Positions 15,213 to 16,537 of a stretch of DNA of 16,537 nt are shown one piece after another. The position numbers were made by a program, and so were the translations under genes. This DNA is from JABFXC01 sp035551575 (GTDB taxonomy: Bacteria > Gemmatimonadota > Gemmatimonadetes > Gemmatimonadales > Gemmatimonadaceae): assembly GCA_035551575.1 (NCBI GenBank), contig DASZNJ010000011.1:1-16537 (forward strand). The letters are read 5' to 3'. The number at the start of each line of letters is the position of its first letter. The first letter of the stretch is position 1. The notes below the pieces were generated by a model. That model saw only the letters and a list, made by a program, of their open reading frames with translations. It was not told the origin of the DNA and did not search any database.

Positions 15213-15258
15213 CGGGCCGGCGCGGCCGCGGACTCCTTTTTGCCGACTGCGCTGCGAC

Positions 15259-16263
15259 ATGACGCATCCGAAACCCGGCGCCCCACCAGCGCCGACACTC
15301 GATGACAGCGGCACTCCGCTCTACGACGTCGCCATCGTCGGCGGCGGCACCGCCGGGCTCTCCGCGGCACTCTGGCTCGCGCGCTACCTGCACAGCGTGG
15401 TCGTCGTCGATTCCGGCGACCCGCGCAACTGGGAAACCCGGGGGATCAACGGCTTCCTCGGCCTCCCCGGCATCCGCCCGGCGGAGCTGCGCGGACGCGG
15501 CCGCGAGGAGTGTCGCAGGTACGGCGTGGAGCTGATCGACGGCGTGGTGCTCTGCGTCAGCCACAAGTCGGAGGAGCACTTCGAGCTCCAGCTCGAGGGG
15601 GGCGGTCGCGTCGCCGGCCGCCGGCTGCTGCTCGCCATCGGCATCAGGGACGTCTGGCCCGACATCCCCGGGCTCGACCACATCTACGGCGACCGCGCCC
15701 ACGTCTGCCCCGACTGCGACGGCTACGAAGCGACCGGCAAGAAGACCGTCGTCATCGGCAAGGGGCGCCGCGCCGTCGGGATGGCGCTCAACCTGACGAC
15801 CTGGACGCGCGACATCGTCGTCTGCACCAACGGCCGGGACCCCGAGCTGACCGAGGAATATTGCGGCAAGCTGACCGCGCTGGAGATCCCTGTGGTCGAG
15901 GAGCCGATCACCCGCATCAACTTCCGCGAGGGCGAGCTGCGCTCGCTGGTGTTCGACGGCCGCGAACCGTTAGGCTGCGAGGAGATCTTCTTCACCATCG
16001 GCCAGTACCCGAGCGACGACCTCGGCGTCCAGCTCGGCTGCGAGCGCGACGACGAGGGGCACGTCATCATCGACGATCACTACCACACGTCAGTGCCGAA
16101 CGTCTTCGCCGCGGGCGACCTGGTACCAGGGCCGCAGCTCGCGATCTGCGCGGCGAGTGACGGAGCGATCGCCGCCCTCGCCATCCACAAGTCGCTCGTG
16201 CCGGCGACAAGGAAGCTCGAACGAAAGACGAACGAGGGACGAGGGGTGGGCGCGGTCGCCTAA
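15259..16263 (+). CDS. Thioredoxin-reductase-like FAD/NAD(P)-dependent oxidoreductase
   Basis: This 334-residue flavoprotein of the thioredoxin reductase fold has an FAD-binding GGGTAG loop (28-33), a CPDC redox pair (Cys150, Cys153) within CPDCDGYE, and a second nucleotide-binding loop GKGRRAVGMA (167-176). AAGDLVPGPQLA (284-295) contacts FAD. The cofactor loop differs from the usual GGGDSA of bacterial TrxB, so this is probably a divergent member whose partner may not be thioredoxin. I took the ATG at 15259 because upstream in-frame sequence is antisense-like shadow of the metalloprotease gene. No thioredoxin gene is adjacent. It lies 46 bp after the second metalloprotease, so it may join that operon. 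Its last dozen or so residues (KTNEGRGVGAVA) are encoded by the gacgagg repeat family. A TTA-GGC Leu-Gly pair lies at 15970-15975. Confidence 0.88.
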   Translation: MTHPKPGAPPAPTLDDSGTPLYDVAIVGGGTAGLSAALWLARYLHSVVVVDSGDPRNWETRGINGFLGLPGIRPAELRGRGREECRRYGVELIDGVVLCVSHKSEEHFELQLEGGGRVAGRRLLLAIGIRDVWPDIPGLDHIYGDRAHVCPDCDGYEATGKKTVVIGKGRRAVGMALNLTTWTRDIVVCTNGRDPELTEEYCGKLTALEIPVVEEPITRINFREGELRSLVFDGREPLGCEEIFFTIGQYPSDDLGVQLGCERDDEGHVIIDDHYHTSVPNVFAAGDLVPGPQLAICAASDGAIAALAIHKSLVPATRKLERKTNEGRGVGAVA

Positions 16264-16353
16264 GGCGACTGGCGCGACGAGGGATGGTGGGACGTGGGCC
16301 AACAACGGATCAGGAACGAGGGAGTGGCGCCGTTGATCCGTGTGTCGTACTCG

Positions 16354-16462
16354 ACCAGGGACGAGGGACGAGGGAGCGACGAGGAACGAGGGAGGGACGA
16401 GGGACGAGGGAGCGACGAGGGACGAGGGACGAGGGAGCGAAGGACGAGGGACGAGGGAGGGA
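16354..16462. repeat. Heptanucleotide tandem array (gacgagg)
   Basis: More than ten copies of the 7-nt unit gacgagg lie in tandem, interrupted at intervals by gagcgac. The region 16264-16537 holds no credible complete gene. Scattered units of the same kind start earlier, at about 16216-16240 inside the preceding gene and at about 16275. Confidence 0.85.
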
Positions 16463-16491
16463 CTGTGAGAAACTTTGTGTACCTGCCGGTG

Positions 16492-16534
16492 ATCACTCGC
16501 TCCTCGGCACGCGGTGGCCGAAGAGGAGCGTGAT
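16492..16534. other. Hairpin and possible start signal at window edge
   Basis: An 8-bp perfect stem, cgctcctc (16498-16505) with gaggagcg (16523-16530), extends outward by about 4 bp after one bulged T (atcac with gtgat). The right arm contains AGGAG (16524-16528) just before a GTG (16530) and an ATG (16533), so it could instead mask the ribosome-binding site of a gene beginning at the window end. The gene is not visible, so neither role can be decided. Confidence 0.3.
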
Positions 16535-16537
16535 GTG

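Noticed and set aside
15213..15241. GC-rich palindrome followed by ttttt after metalloprotease copy 2 as an intrinsic terminator
   Set aside because: The stem is short and imperfect and is separated from the T run by several bases, so termination here is uncertain.
14494..15258. Upstream in-frame extension of the flavoprotein reading frame (would give 589 residues)
   Set aside because: It overlaps the metalloprotease gene in another frame, and its translation is Arg/Pro/Ser-rich shadow sequence. The Rossmann fold starts just after the ATG at 15259.

Overview
The window is about 70% G+C and densely coding, with no rRNA, tRNA, CRISPR array, integrase or transposase that I could recognise. The gene content suggests a soil- or sediment-type Gemmatimonadota or a related Gram-negative lineage: a DUF5916-type outer-membrane barrel protein, a very large tricorn-like S41 peptidase with a signal peptide, and a stand-alone BTAD regulator. 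This assignment is an inference from gene families and composition, not a database match.

Layout. Positions 1-1547 (+) hold the 3' part of a DUF5916-family surface protein. A 347-bp repeat-filled convergent gap follows, then a run of minus-strand genes read right to left: tricorn-like protease (10334-6981), a roughly 510-bp degenerate palindrome, HNH endonuclease (6370-5828), group II PLP-dependent decarboxylase (5764-4268), luciferase-like flavin monooxygenase (4264-3218), a block of REP-like repeats, and a secreted alpha/beta hydrolase (3064-1895). From 10557 the strands alternate: patatin-like lipase (+), BTAD regulator (-), then a plus-strand cluster of alpha/beta hydrolase, two tandem matrixin-type metalloproteases and a thioredoxin-reductase-like flavoprotein. 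The window ends in a heptanucleotide repeat tract.

How the genes may work together. The decarboxylase and monooxygenase are 3 bp apart and are probably cotranscribed. The hydrolase and first metalloprotease share an ATGA overlap, and the second metalloprotease follows after 4 bp, so these three look like one unit. A good sigma-70-type promoter lies so close to the hydrolase ATG that its mRNA would be leaderless. Most other products are exported or hydrolytic (tricorn-like protease, matrixins, patatin, esterase, DUF5916 barrel), which fits a peptide- and lipid-scavenging lifestyle.

I see no defence island, secretion system or biosynthetic cluster. The most unusual content is in the non-coding DNA. 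It includes several unrelated families of palindromic and 7-nt-period repeats in nearly every intergenic gap, some of which form the 3' ends of neighbouring genes. There is also a strongly over-represented octamer, CGTTAGGC, that occurs inside genes at Leu-Gly codon pairs and at stop codons.
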